This document shows positions 10,613 through 19,756 of a DNA stretch of 64,000 nucleotides, one piece after another. The number at the start of each line of letters is the position of its first letter. Within the stretch, counting starts at the first letter, position 1. This DNA comes from Volvox africanus. Taxonomy: Eukaryota; Chlorophyta; Chlorophyceae; Chlamydomonadales; Volvocaceae. The stretch lies in the NCBI GenBank assembly GCA_030268105.1, contig BSDZ01000046.1, positions 210,936 through 274,935 of the forward strand. The letters are read 5' to 3'. The position numbers were made by a program, and so were the translations under genes. A model generated the notes under the pieces. The model saw nothing but the letters and a program-made list of their open reading frames with translations, was not told where the DNA came from and ran no database searches.

Positions 10613-11463
10613 GATTTAAGAGAAATTTTATTTTTGCACAAGTAGATTCAAGAATGTCTATTACAAAGGCAAGTTAAATGTTCAGGATTAATAGACAGGC
10701 AATATACAACTGGGTTAGTATCAAGGAAGAAACAGGTAAATTAGAAGCAAAATCAGGCTATCAAAAAGGCCATAGTCATAAAATAAAGGATTTAAAACAA
10801 TTAAAAACATTTCTTCTGGAGAACCCTGATAAAACGTTACATCAATTGCCCATATGATGGCCGGAAAAGATATTTGGATGGACATTAGGCAGATGGATTA
10901 ACAGACTGATATATACATATATATAACACCTTTTTTCATACCAAAAAAATGAATTGGAAGTAAAAGAGTTTATGGAACAAATAAAACAAATTCCAGTAGA
11001 GCGTTTAGTATATCTTGATGAAAGTGGTGCAGAGGAAAACATTACTTTTTCTCATGGTTACAGCTTAGAAGGTAAGAGATGTTATAGTAAAAAAGAATTC
11101 AGGCACAAAATTAGGGTAAGCAAGATTGCCGCTTTGAGGAATAGCACACTATTTGCTCCTTTCGTTTTTACCGGTTATTGTAACTCTTCAGTGTTTGATA
11201 CTTATCTACAAAATGTCTTATTACCTCAGTTATCTAAGGGACATGTGGTCGTAATGGATAATATAGCCTTTCATAAAAAGGAATCCGTTAAGCTACTAAT
11301 TGAGTCGGTTGGTGCATCTATTCTTTTTATACCGCCGTACTGCCCTGACCTCAATCAAATTGAGCATTACTGGCATAAAGTAAAGCAGAATATCAGAAAA
11401 ATAAAAAATATTTTTAATATTTTTCATTGTGTTTGTGCTGCTATCAATTTGTCTATACCTTAA
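10613..11463 (+). pseudogene. IS630-family (DDE) transposase pseudogene
   Basis: The N-terminal part reads DLREILFL, an in-frame stop, then (10,678 onward) MFRINRQAIYNWVSIKEETG, a helix-turn-helix region typical of IS630/Tc1-mariner transposases, ending at a TGA near 10,856. After about 90 bp of disrupted sequence the catalytic domain is open to 11,463. The first Asp is in VYLDESG (residue 22 of that open frame), the second in VVMDNIAFHKK (residue 102), and the Glu in PPYCPDLNQIEHYW (residue 137), so the D-D-E triad is intact. The frame breaks in the N-terminal half make it non-functional as it stands. The terminal Cys-rich FHCVCAAINLSIP ends at a TAA. Similar short IS630 elements are abundant in Rickettsiales genomes (family knowledge). 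Confidence 0.88.
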
Positions 11464-11768
11464 TTTGTTATGCTATAGCAACTGGTGGATCAATTTGCAC
11501 TATTAAAATCATATTGCATAGAAAAAAGTTTGAAGTTATTTACAAATAACTCTACAAAAACTGATGAATTTTGAACGTTGCTTATTCGAGGCGGTATGAT
11601 TGTGGAGGTATTAGATAAAGATTGGTATCAATATCAATTAAAGCACCTCACAATTTAAATATGTATTAATATTTTGCCAGTTTGTAATATCTTTCGAAAA
11701 TTTGGTATGTTTAACAGATTGGTGTTATAATGGCATTTTCAGAATTGGTTCCATAAAAAGTTATAAGA

Positions 11769-11946
11769 ATAACACATATAGTTCCAAAAGGTCATTTTTT
11801 CTTTATGGGAGATAATCGTGATCAAGCAGCAGATAGTAGATATCAACTAGGTTTTGTGCCGTTTGAAAATTTGATAGCTAAAGCATAATTTATCTTTTTA
11901 ACGACAAAAGAATGTTTTTGGGATGAAAAGCTCGGGATTCTAGATC
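11769..11946 (+). pseudogene. lepB: Signal peptidase I (lepB) C-terminal fragment
   Basis: Reads IVPKGHFFFMGDNRDQAADS, then RYQLGFVPFENLIAKA, which is the conserved GDNRDxxxDSR box and following strand of bacterial type I signal peptidase. A TAA at 11,886-11,888 interrupts the frame. The same frame then continues FIFLTTKECFWDEKLGILD, which matches the usual LepB C-terminal continuation (FIFFST-type, then W and GIL), so the stop is a nonsense mutation, not the native end. The N-terminal two thirds with the Ser/Lys dyad are not recognisable upstream. Type I signal peptidase is a bacterial inner-membrane enzyme that removes signal peptides. Here it is a dead fragment in a eukaryotic context. Confidence 0.87.
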
Positions 11947-12079
11947 ATGAAGCTGCAAGATCTGTGCGTAGTCAGGGCCAGCGCCACGCTATCCACGTTG
12001 GATTTGTTCTATGTGAGAGCATATGGCTCCTTACTGGCGTGGCACACGGATAGAGGTGTATATGTAACTATATATCACT
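11947..12079 (+). repeat. Right flank duplication of bacterial insert
   Basis: Imperfect second copy (133 bp) of 10,439-10,564. The lepB readthrough frame runs on into it. The divergence between the two flanks means the duplication is much older than the near-identical array units, or that one copy was already mutated. Confidence 0.9.
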
Positions 12080-12171
12080 ATTGTACTGACGATTTCCTTG
12101 CAGATGGTTCTTTCCATCTATGCAACCTGGGAAATAGCAACAAAATATGCCGTGTGAGGATTAATGATATG

Positions 12172-12172
<1 letters not shown>

Positions 12173-12209
<37 letters not shown>
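12173..12209. repeat. (CA)n microsatellite, U1 (about 37 bp)
   Basis: Shortest of five copies. Lengths: U1 37, U2 67, U4 49, U5 57, U6 63 bp. Absent from U3, whose deletion removes it. Confidence 0.98.
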
Positions 12210-12211
<2 letters not shown>

Positions 12212-13762
12212 GGCAAGTGAACGTGCACGCCGCATGCCTGCACTAATTGGGAGTGCTTATTTTGCATCCCCAAACTCATCCATTTGCGCGCGAGGAGTGA
12301 TTCGGGATGTTGGCACACCATGTCGCGCCGCGCCACGTTGTGCTGCCCCACGTCACGCGAGCAAACTTCTAAATTCACAGAATTTTACATTTAAGCAGCG
12401 CAGCATATATACATATTTATAGCCAATATTACTGATAGCTCACTTTAGCCAGGCCGCGGAATTTAAGAATCGAATAAAGGAGGTTCTTCAGCTTTAAAGA
12501 TTCTGTCCGCCAGGCGCTGATCGCTTTGGCTGCCTCGTACAGTTAAATAAGAGTTTGAAATATGTCGATTTTACCTAGTCAGTTGCATTTATATATGCAA
12601 GAGAAGTCCACATTACCAATGACCACAAACAAAGTAAAGAGCGAAGTAAAGCTTTCTATACTGAATGTCATAGGGACAAACCAGAGCTGGGACTGCTCCG
12701 GGACAAACGCAAATGGTCATTTTTGCGGGCACAGGGGCTTATCCAACACTGCACCCATTCTGGTCTTGTAACAAATATGTTCCCCTGGCTTGATAGTTAG
12801 AAGTGTACCTTAAAATTGGGTCTGGGAAAATTGGGTTTGGAGGTGCATGGTGTTGGACCCTTAGCCTTTTCGAGCTCTTTGAGCAGTCTTGCTTACCTTT
12901 TGCCTAACCCAAGCATTCATTTGTGCCTTTGATCTTGTCAAAAAAATGTAGTTAAGGTTTTTTAGATCAAAACAAGCTTATGAAGAAGAAATAGAAGAAA
13001 ATTCAAAATTATATAGAACATAAAGTAATAGACCAGAAGAAAGAACTGACCAAGTTATACGAAATTAAAAATGAGCTTTAACTAAGCGTTCCCAATATTT
13101 TGCATTGACGCCCACATCTATGCTGCGGTGATGTTGCCTACCCGTCACGCCCTACCCTAGACGGACCACATGTAGCCATTCCCGCCTTCGTTCGAAGGCC
13201 TCCAATCAGCCCCAGATGCACAATAATCTTAACTCCAACTATCCAAACTTCCGAAGCCTACAGCTCCAAATCCTAAGCCCGTACCGACCGTTGCATGCCT
13301 CGCATCCGGGGTCTGAGTACAACATGTACAACATACAACTGATCGCTTAATAAATTATCAACTCCCCATATCTTCTGCCGGAAGCACAATGCAGAATTAC
13401 CGAAAGTTCGAATACGTAGGCCGATATGCCGATAGGCCGATAGCAGATGGACGCGGGAGAGAGAGTAGAGCCACGAGAGAGGAGAAGGAAACATGGCGGA
13501 ACGTGTGGCGCTTACTACAACCCCCTGCTGCAAACCTCTCTCGGCAAAGTTGGAACGTAAGCCCGATCCTTCGTAATAAGCAGCATTCTCATCCAGTTCG
13601 AATAGAATTTAGCAATAAGAGCAACACAGGAAGGGATAGAATCCCAATCTCAATCTTGACTTTGTGCCTTCCTCATTATTACGCGGTTTTCACTCTTACC
13701 GCGCAATCCGGCACAACCGCCACGACCGCGCCGCGAAATAACGACCATTCGTTTTCCAGGTC

Positions 13763-16450
13763 CTAATATGGCAGACAACGGCCGAAAGAAAAGCCCGGTA
13801 TTGCATAGTACATATCCTCGTACTGCTCGTCCATGGCATCCCACAGATCCGAGACGCTGCCATCGGTGTGAAGCCCCTGCAGCCGTATATCCGTGCAGGG
13901 CCGCGCATAAGCCTTAGGGTTTTATCATTTGTACAACGGTAGGAAATAAAAAGATTTGATCTGTCGTAACAAGTCAACCAGATAATCAGGGCCAGGGCCA
14001 GGGCCAGGGCCAGGGCCAGGGCCAGGGCCAGGGCCAGGGCCAGGGCCAGGGCGAGGGCCAGGGCCAGGGCCAGGGCCAGGGCCAGGGCCAGGGCCAGGGC
14101 CAGGGCCAGGGCCAGGGCCAGGGCCAGGGCCAGGGCTAGGGCCAGGGCCAGGGCCAGGGCCAGGGCTAGCTCGGACGCCTAACCCGATAGGACACGAGTA
14201 GTAAGTTTGCTCCTCCCAAAGTGGAATACCAGGTCTCTTATCATCTTCCTTCCATCCATCCTTCCCGGTGCACCCTACTAAGCACCTGGATTGCTGAGAC
14301 CCACGGGTCCATGGCTTAGCATGCCCTCCCTCCCTCCCGCGCCCTCTGAGCCCCGCCCCATGAGCCCCACTCCCTACTCACCGGCCAGCACTAACACGGT
14401 GGGGGCAATGTCAATGTGCTGCGTCGTGGTAACCACCTTGGAGCCGGCAGCCAGACCCGGGCCCTGAGGCCAGGGACGACGGGTGGAGGGGTGAAGTCCA
14501 GGGATTTCTGTCACAAAAGGATAAGGGTTCTTGAGTATTAGGCTAGGAGGGCAAAGGACAGGCGGACGGAGGTTGGGACTACGATTTTAGGCGGGGGAGG
14601 CAGGGTTAAAGATGCAACAGAAAGGTGCGTGCAAGGATTTATGGCAAGGACGACGGAGGGCCTGGTTCTGGTGGCAGTGGTTGCCTCATGTTAAAGGAAG
14701 GAGGGGGCGATGATACGAAATCTACAATCTATAATCTATATTATTATACACCTATCCCCACCCCACCCACGCCCCTCCCACCTAACGCCACGACCATCTC
14801 TCATCCACAGCTCGCATGCACCTCAGCGGCACTCGGTGGATCTCCTCTAAGAAGGTCACATTTGCGGCCGTGAGGGGGTCTCGCGCCCGCAGCCACGCTG
14901 GCTTCCCACTAACCCCCGGGTCATTCTGGGCGGTCGTGGCAGTGCCGCTCCACTCAGCTCCTCCCACAGTGTCAGGCCGCAAGTAAATAAGGCTTACGCG
15001 TTTGGATGGTGGCTGGCGTCGTCCCCGGTAGGGAATGTGGAACCAATCGGGGCGTAAGCTAAGTAGCCGCCAAGGCCATGCATAATCGTAGAAAGAAGAG
15101 CGATGGGAACCGTGATGATGTATACTATCGGTGTTGTTGGCGACAGCGAAGAGGTGCTGCGAGAGACGTTGGTAGATGCAAGCAAAAGTTAACGTATGAG
15201 TGCTTGCCCCCTCCCCCCGCATTCACCTGTGTATAGCGTGGTGTACCCAGCTTTCTGCAGCCAGGTGGGGAGCCACTCGCGATCCAAATCCAGCGCACGG
15301 AATTTTGCAGAACCTCCTGTATGTGAGGAAGGGGTTGTGGGTTCGCGGGCCAGGGCCTCGGGGATGACGAATTTAATTTGTGGAAAAATGGTTTCCGCGG
15401 CCAGACGGCGAACCCCTTGGGGTGGCAAAAGAATGAATGGAAGAACGGAAGGACAGAACGAACTCGCTTTGTGGACGGCCCAGAAAGGGGAGGGGTCTGC
15501 GGTGAGAACAGGAAGGTTGACTAGGAAGGATGATAGTGCCTAGAGTTGAAGGGATGCAGAGCCGCGGAGCGCGGAGGGCTGGCGGGTTTCAGTTGCTGTT
15601 GGGTCAAATGACAGTCATCCGTCCACCTCCGGGAGAGGGGTTGTCATCAATGGCCATTGGGGCGGCCTTTCCTTGTCTCCTGTCTCGCTCATAAATGTAA
15701 ATCTGTGCTTAGAAAAAGGTGGTAATGAGAAACTCTTAAATATGTCTGGTTCCGGAGCATGACCTACACCAAAACCCGGGTCCATGTTCGCTCCGCCAAT
15801 TTACCTGACTGACGGTAATGACAATGGGCCGCACGTCGCAATGTGGCTTCGAAGCCACCCGTCCACCCAGGAATACTTCTTCCATCGGGGGAGATCGGGT
15901 ATTACCGTCTGAGGCTTACGATCGTATGCAGGCTAGTCGGGGACGGCAGGGTGGAACCTGTCATTTAAAACTTGGACGTACCGTGTGGTCCGAGCACGTC
16001 TGCGAAATTGGTATTGGGACTCAGCTGGCCGCGTTGGAGGCTGACCCGGGAAGGGCAGCAGATGGGAGTAGTGACGAAATGGTTCGTAAAGGTGACACCT
16101 GGTTTGCAGCAACATCGGGACATAACCGAATAAGGAACCGATGCCTGCAGGAACTGACAGGAAGATTACCAACTTCCAACTACCAACCATTTTTACTTAC
16201 CAGCTCAAAGAATCTTGAACAACATCTATGATTCAAGAAAATTTCTGAACATTCCTGGTCGCGTCGTCGTGCACGAAAGTCGCACGTCGCCAAATGATTG
16301 ATGGTCCGGTTACGATGCCCTTACCTCGGTCTCGCAAAAGCCGTTTCGTCGCCGGTACTGAGATTAATCTACATCATCTACAAGGACAAGGATAGAGCTT
16401 GGACGCCGTGCTACAGATGCCGAATATGTGATGATACCCAGATACAGCAA
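13763..16450 (-). pseudogene. Arylsulfatase (S1 sulfatase) pseudogene, U1
   Basis: Exon 1 (16,450-16,325): signal-peptide-like MLYLGIITYSASVA in the other units, with TTG instead of ATG here, then SSILVLVDDVD (metal-binding Asp pair), a frame break, and VPATKRLLRDR. The donor GTAAGG joins exon 2 (16,098-15,982), which begins GVTFTNHFVTTPICCPSR and carries the formylglycine motif C-x-P-S-R. Donor GTACGT joins exon 3 (15,316-15,227), giving HGGSAKFRALDLDREWLPTW and LQKAGYTTLYTG. Both joins restore frame exactly. Further on are GGYLAYAPIGSTFP, GKPAWLRARDPLTAANVTF, AVDE/MVVA split by a 2-nt insertion, QGPGLAAGSKVVTTTQHIDI followed by APTVLVLAG with donor GTGAGT, and the C-terminal SVSDLWDAMDEQYEDMYYA, stop at 13,763-13,765. 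Sulfatases hydrolyse sulfate esters and are usually secreted in algae. Several frameshifts after DDVD, before LFAVANN, near YAPIG and after AVDE make this a pseudogene. Confidence 0.85.
13987..14168. repeat. GGGCCA hexanucleotide minisatellite, U1 (about 30 copies)
   Basis: About 30 tandem GGGCCA with single variants GGGCGA and GGGCTA. The other units have only about six copies at the same place. It lies between the recognisable exons of the sulfatase pseudogene. On the minus strand it could be read as Pro-Gly, Pro-Trp or Ala-Leu dipeptides. Confidence 0.97.
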
Positions 16451-16668
16451 TACATTTAGAAATCGCTTCCTTTGAAATTTCTTTGGATTAAACGATTTAT
16501 TTGACGGAAATTCTTACGTGGAAATTCTTTACTCGACGGAAGAAGTATTTCAAGATATGCTCATTTCATGCAAAGCATGACGTTGGTTGGCTTGGGGGCT
16601 GTTGCCGTTATTGAACAAAAGGGTAGAACAAAGGTGAGGGACGAGAGGGGACTCATGTTTTCTTCATG

Positions 16669-17738
16669 CAGCACAACATTGGTCTCCGCCACGCACACAG
16701 ATGATCGTGTGAAATGTGGTTGTGTTTGTTTGTGTGTACGTGCATACATTCATTCCTGACGAATCCCAATCAATACATGCCGCCATCCCGAACATTGTGC
16801 ATTCATACCCACCGTCACCAGGACTGTGTACTGCTTGCCAGTGCTACACTGCACAGGCTTGCATTAGTGCGGCCTCTGGATTCTGTCCCGCACCTGCTCA
16901 TCACCAAACACTAATCGCTATCTGACACTACCGGCCACCCGCCCGCTGCCCCCTCTTACTCCTGTCATTACCACGACTTGGAGCGGTTTGCATGCAAGGG
17001 AGTTTGTGGAGTACGACGACCCACCTGACCCCATGTTGATGCCAATGCGCAGCTCCCAGGCTGTTCGGTGCCACAACGCCCCAATCAATTGGCGCATCAA
17101 CTGGGCGACAACGGTGCCCAATAATGGCAACCTCGGGCCCGGGAACTTCACCCTCGCCTCCAACCCCGTCGGTGGGCCCCTCGTCTAGCGGTGAGTAAGA
17201 GCTACATATATACACAGGCCCATGGCCTTCTGGCGGCAGTAGATGCGGACTGTATCAGTTCGTGGACTGCCTCTGACTGCAGCGTGCCACAACGGTCGCC
17301 ACTTTTTGCCAAACAGCGCGGCCACTCCCTGGGCTCCTGCAGCCGTCGCCGCCCCTTGTACCGCCCCATCAACAGCATTTATCCCCCTAGGTCGCGGCCG
17401 CTGTCGCCACCGCATGCGTGCTGTCGTCCCCGCGTGCGTAATGTATGCCCCCGAAGCCGCGCTCCATTCATAGCATATGTTGGTAAAACCTTGTGCCCTA
17501 TGGCTGGGCAGGGACAACACGGCCCTACTTGAATGCAAGGGTCGTTCTGGATATGGTTGAGATCTCTAAAGTGGGGCTGAAGTATAGGTGGAGGTAGGGG
17601 TGGAGATGTAGACGTGAGTAGCACATATGGATTGAAATGTTAGCTGCCGTAGCAGAGCTTGCCAGTTGGGCGGAGCACATTCTGCATCCATCTGCATGTA
17701 TGCACAAGCATGTACGAATATGCCACTGCACTGGTGCA
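16669..17738. other. Cassette A (U1), with Cys-rich and Trp-rich coding remnants
   Basis: This 1.07-kb stretch lies between shared sequences ending TTTTCTTCATG and beginning GGCGGCATCC, and is replaced by a different sequence in U2, U4 and U5. On the plus strand it reads CTACQCYTAQACISAASGFC (16,829-16,890), then after a stop TTTWSGLHAREFVEYDDPPD and RCHNAPINWRINWATTVPNN, ending in TAG near 17,188. These peptides look like parts of an extracellular protein, but I recognise no family. The remainder, to 17,738, is GC-rich with no supported gene. Confidence 0.6.
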
Positions 17739-18113
17739 GGCGGCATCCATATGCCTACCCATTTGTTGCCTCGACCGGGTGCCTCAGGAATTAATTCCTA
17801 GCAATCAGCATCACAATTGTACGGGCGAAAATAATCCAATGGAGCGATTGAGCCAGTTTGAATACTTGTCGTTCAGATACGCTATAGATTCGAAGCTAGC
17901 ATGAACACAGGCAAGGGCGTGTGTGTGGGTTATGTACATCTGGTTGGTCACACATGTGCAGAGGCTAAGGTTTCAGCATGCCCGTACATGTGGCAGGGTG
18001 GATTCCCGATGCGGATGGAGCTTGCTCTGGTGTTGGTTTTGCAGACATATACAATGAATCACTTCTGCGCTGTATGTTAGCACACCAGCTATGGACAGGC
18101 GGAAAGCAACTGC

Positions 18114-18506
18114 GTGGACTCATGCGTGTCGTTGAGCATTAGACTACGTGTGTATCAGGCCTTGGCGCATGCTCTTTCACGCTTCGATGCCTTTGATTTT
18201 CCTTCAAACAGACTTATTATCGAACACGTTTCACTGGAAGAGAAGCGCGTGGAAGGGAGATGCCACGAGAGAACTGTGCGTGTGGGGGCGTTGACGCGCG
18301 GCGGGCAGCAGCTGGGGCGCAATCAGTTGGGGCTCAGCCATATGGGCGCTTGCCAGGAGCCTCTTTGTCCGACACCATGGATCCGGCGCGATCCATGCAC
18401 CCAGGGCACTTGTGAAGCGTATGGAGCTTGCTGTGTCGTTGATTATGCAGTTTTATTCATTGTATATGCGCTGTATGCACAACGAGCTATGGGTAGCCGG
18501 AGATGA
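18114..18506 (+). CDS. Hypothetical 130-codon ORF, U1
   Basis: Open in all five complete units. No ATG near the start: the frame opens after a TAG (HTSYGQAESNCVDSCV precedes the listed GTG), so if real it is an exon, with TGTTAG as a possible acceptor. It has a Cys-containing middle (PTPWIRRDPCTQGTCEAYG) and a hydrophobic C-terminus (ACCVVDYAVLFIVYALYA) that could span a membrane. Units differ by nonsynonymous changes (LEEKR, LEDKR or LENKR; CTQGTC or CTQRTC), so selection is not evident. Unrecognised. Confidence 0.3.
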   Translation: MDSCVSLSIRLRVYQALAHALSRFDAFDFPSNRLIIEHVSLEEKRVEGRCHERTVRVGALTRGGQQLGRNQLGLSHMGACQEPLCPTPWIRRDPCTQGTCEAYGACCVVDYAVLFIVYALYAQRAMGSRR

Positions 18507-18828
18507 ACCGTTCAAATAAATGCATGTTGGGCATTAGACTACGTGTGTATGAGGCCGGATGGCCGTGTCTATTTATACATTGATCAGGACGTATTCACAT
18601 ACGGCTGGTAGAGGATGCCACGGCATGGGAACAGTGACATCCACGACATTGTACGCCTGATGGCTGGTGCGTGCTCGTGCCTTCATGCATATCTAAGTTG
18701 TGGAGGGGCTGCGGGCTGAATGTGTGTGTATGTTTGTGTATGATACGTTCACGTTCACTGTTTGGAAACTAGTTTGATAAGCCTCACCCCGCCGTTCGTA
18801 TGGCCTATGGGTATGTGTTTATACCCCT

Positions 18829-19256
18829 TCACGTGATATATTGATGACGAGCATGTGAACCATGCAGCTGTGTTGACTGCATTACCGAGCTACTAGAGCT
18901 GTGTAAACATCTTGCCGTATCCGTTAATTGTGTAGGCGTGTACTCAGACAGGAAGGGCACAGAAAACTGAAACATAATGACATCTTGTCACACTGTAGGG
19001 GCTACGCAGCAAATATGGAATTATTGACGAGGGTCTGAGCTCAGGGTGTGTGTGGTTAAGAAACTTACATGAAACACAAACAGAATTATGAAAGTACCAA
19101 TCACGATATAGTACAAAACAAAGGTATCAGAGTCTGCCCAATTAAGGGTGGTATCGAAAGACACCGAATATGAAGTCAAAGCCCCATATACATGTTTCGT
19201 TCCAGGGACAGGCAAAGTGTCCAAGGAATCTCCCAAGGATCCTGGATCGCGTGTTT
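18829..19256 (-). CDS. Two exons of a single-pass membrane protein, U1
   Basis: The exon 19,256-19,069 (acceptor CCCCAG) reads DPGSLGDSLDTLPVPGTKHV, then SYSVSFDTTLNWADSD, then a transmembrane segment VLYYIVIGTFIILFVFH, ending exactly at a GTAAGT donor. The next acceptor (TGTTTCAG) begins FSVPFLSEYTPTQLTD, leading to an approximately 46-residue tail and TGA at 18,829. The join is in frame. Upstream exons are not certain, but minus-strand open stretches with splice-like borders lie at 19,407-19,592 and 19,650-19,740, between this pair and the 57-bp-repeat gene. All may be one transcription unit, with the repeats as an ectodomain. That is inference only. All five units keep both exons open. Confidence 0.5.
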
Positions 19257-19344
19257 CTGGGGTCGTAACCCTCCATGTGGTGGGGTTTCTTTACCTCGCA
19301 CCCATTACTCCTCCATTGCACAAACAGGGACAATCAAGACGTCC

Positions 19345-19455
19345 CGGCCAAAGCCACTCCGGCGGCTAAGGCCCCCCCTTTGTCCCAGCCAAAGCCGCTC
19401 CAGCGGCTAAGGCCCCCCTTTTGTCCCAGCCAAAGCCGCTCCGGCGGCTAAAGCC
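19345..19455. repeat. Row of three GC hairpins (about 39-bp repeat), U1
   Basis: Three tandem CCAAAGCC[A/G]CTCC[G/A]GCGGCTAA blocks. Each can fold as AGCCGC / TCCG / GCGGCT: a perfect 6-bp stem in the third, loop TCCA in the second, one stem mismatch in the first. The blocks are separated by GGCCCCCC(C)TTTGTCC. On the minus strand they read as Ala-rich peptide in the 19,407-19,592 frame. Confidence 0.85.
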
Positions 19456-19756
19456 CGCTTCTTTTTGCCACTCGTTACACAAGCAAAGGACAATACGTCC
19501 CAGCCACAGCCGCCCTGGAGGCAGAGCCCCCGACCAGTCCACACCAGGGCATTAAATCTGCGTGGAAAGGGTTTGTTAGTCAGTAAGGACATGTCTAATT
19601 ATTATCGTAAGAACTGAGCGACACAATAAAACAGGCAGGCCAAGTCCCACACTTACCTTCTGATGACTAACATTAAGCCCTGATAAGATGCATGCAATCC
19701 CCCCTTTGTTTCCCTTGCTCCACCCCTCGCTCATCATATGCCTTCGGCATGCGCAT

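Larger units (their letters stand above)
10565..11946. mobile_element. Bacterial (Rickettsiales-like) DNA insert, 1.38 kb
   Basis: Base composition drops sharply to strongly AT-rich exactly between the two flank copies and recovers after them. The insert carries two recognisable bacterial genes in degraded form, an IS630-type transposase and the 3' part of lepB, both on the plus strand. No eukaryotic feature is seen in it. AT-rich DNA plus these two genes together fit a Rickettsiales endosymbiont source. The insert is absent from U2-U6, where the GATGG-joined deletion, or the U3 deletion, removed it. Confidence 0.85.

Noticed and set aside
10565..11946. Bacterial block as simple contaminant contig
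   Set aside because: It is embedded between two diverged host-like duplicates and both genes in it are degraded, which contamination by live bacterial DNA would not give. A chimeric join is still possible and needs long-read support.
12562..12771. 69-codon ORF repeated in U1, U2, U4, U5 and U6
   Set aside because: Most differences between units change the amino acid, there is no recognisable motif, and the length is within chance expectation.
13389..13766. 125-codon plus-strand ORF repeated per unit
   Set aside because: U4 and U6 carry a TAG in its first 15 codons, and it overlaps the sulfatase C-terminal exon on the other strand, which explains the conservation.
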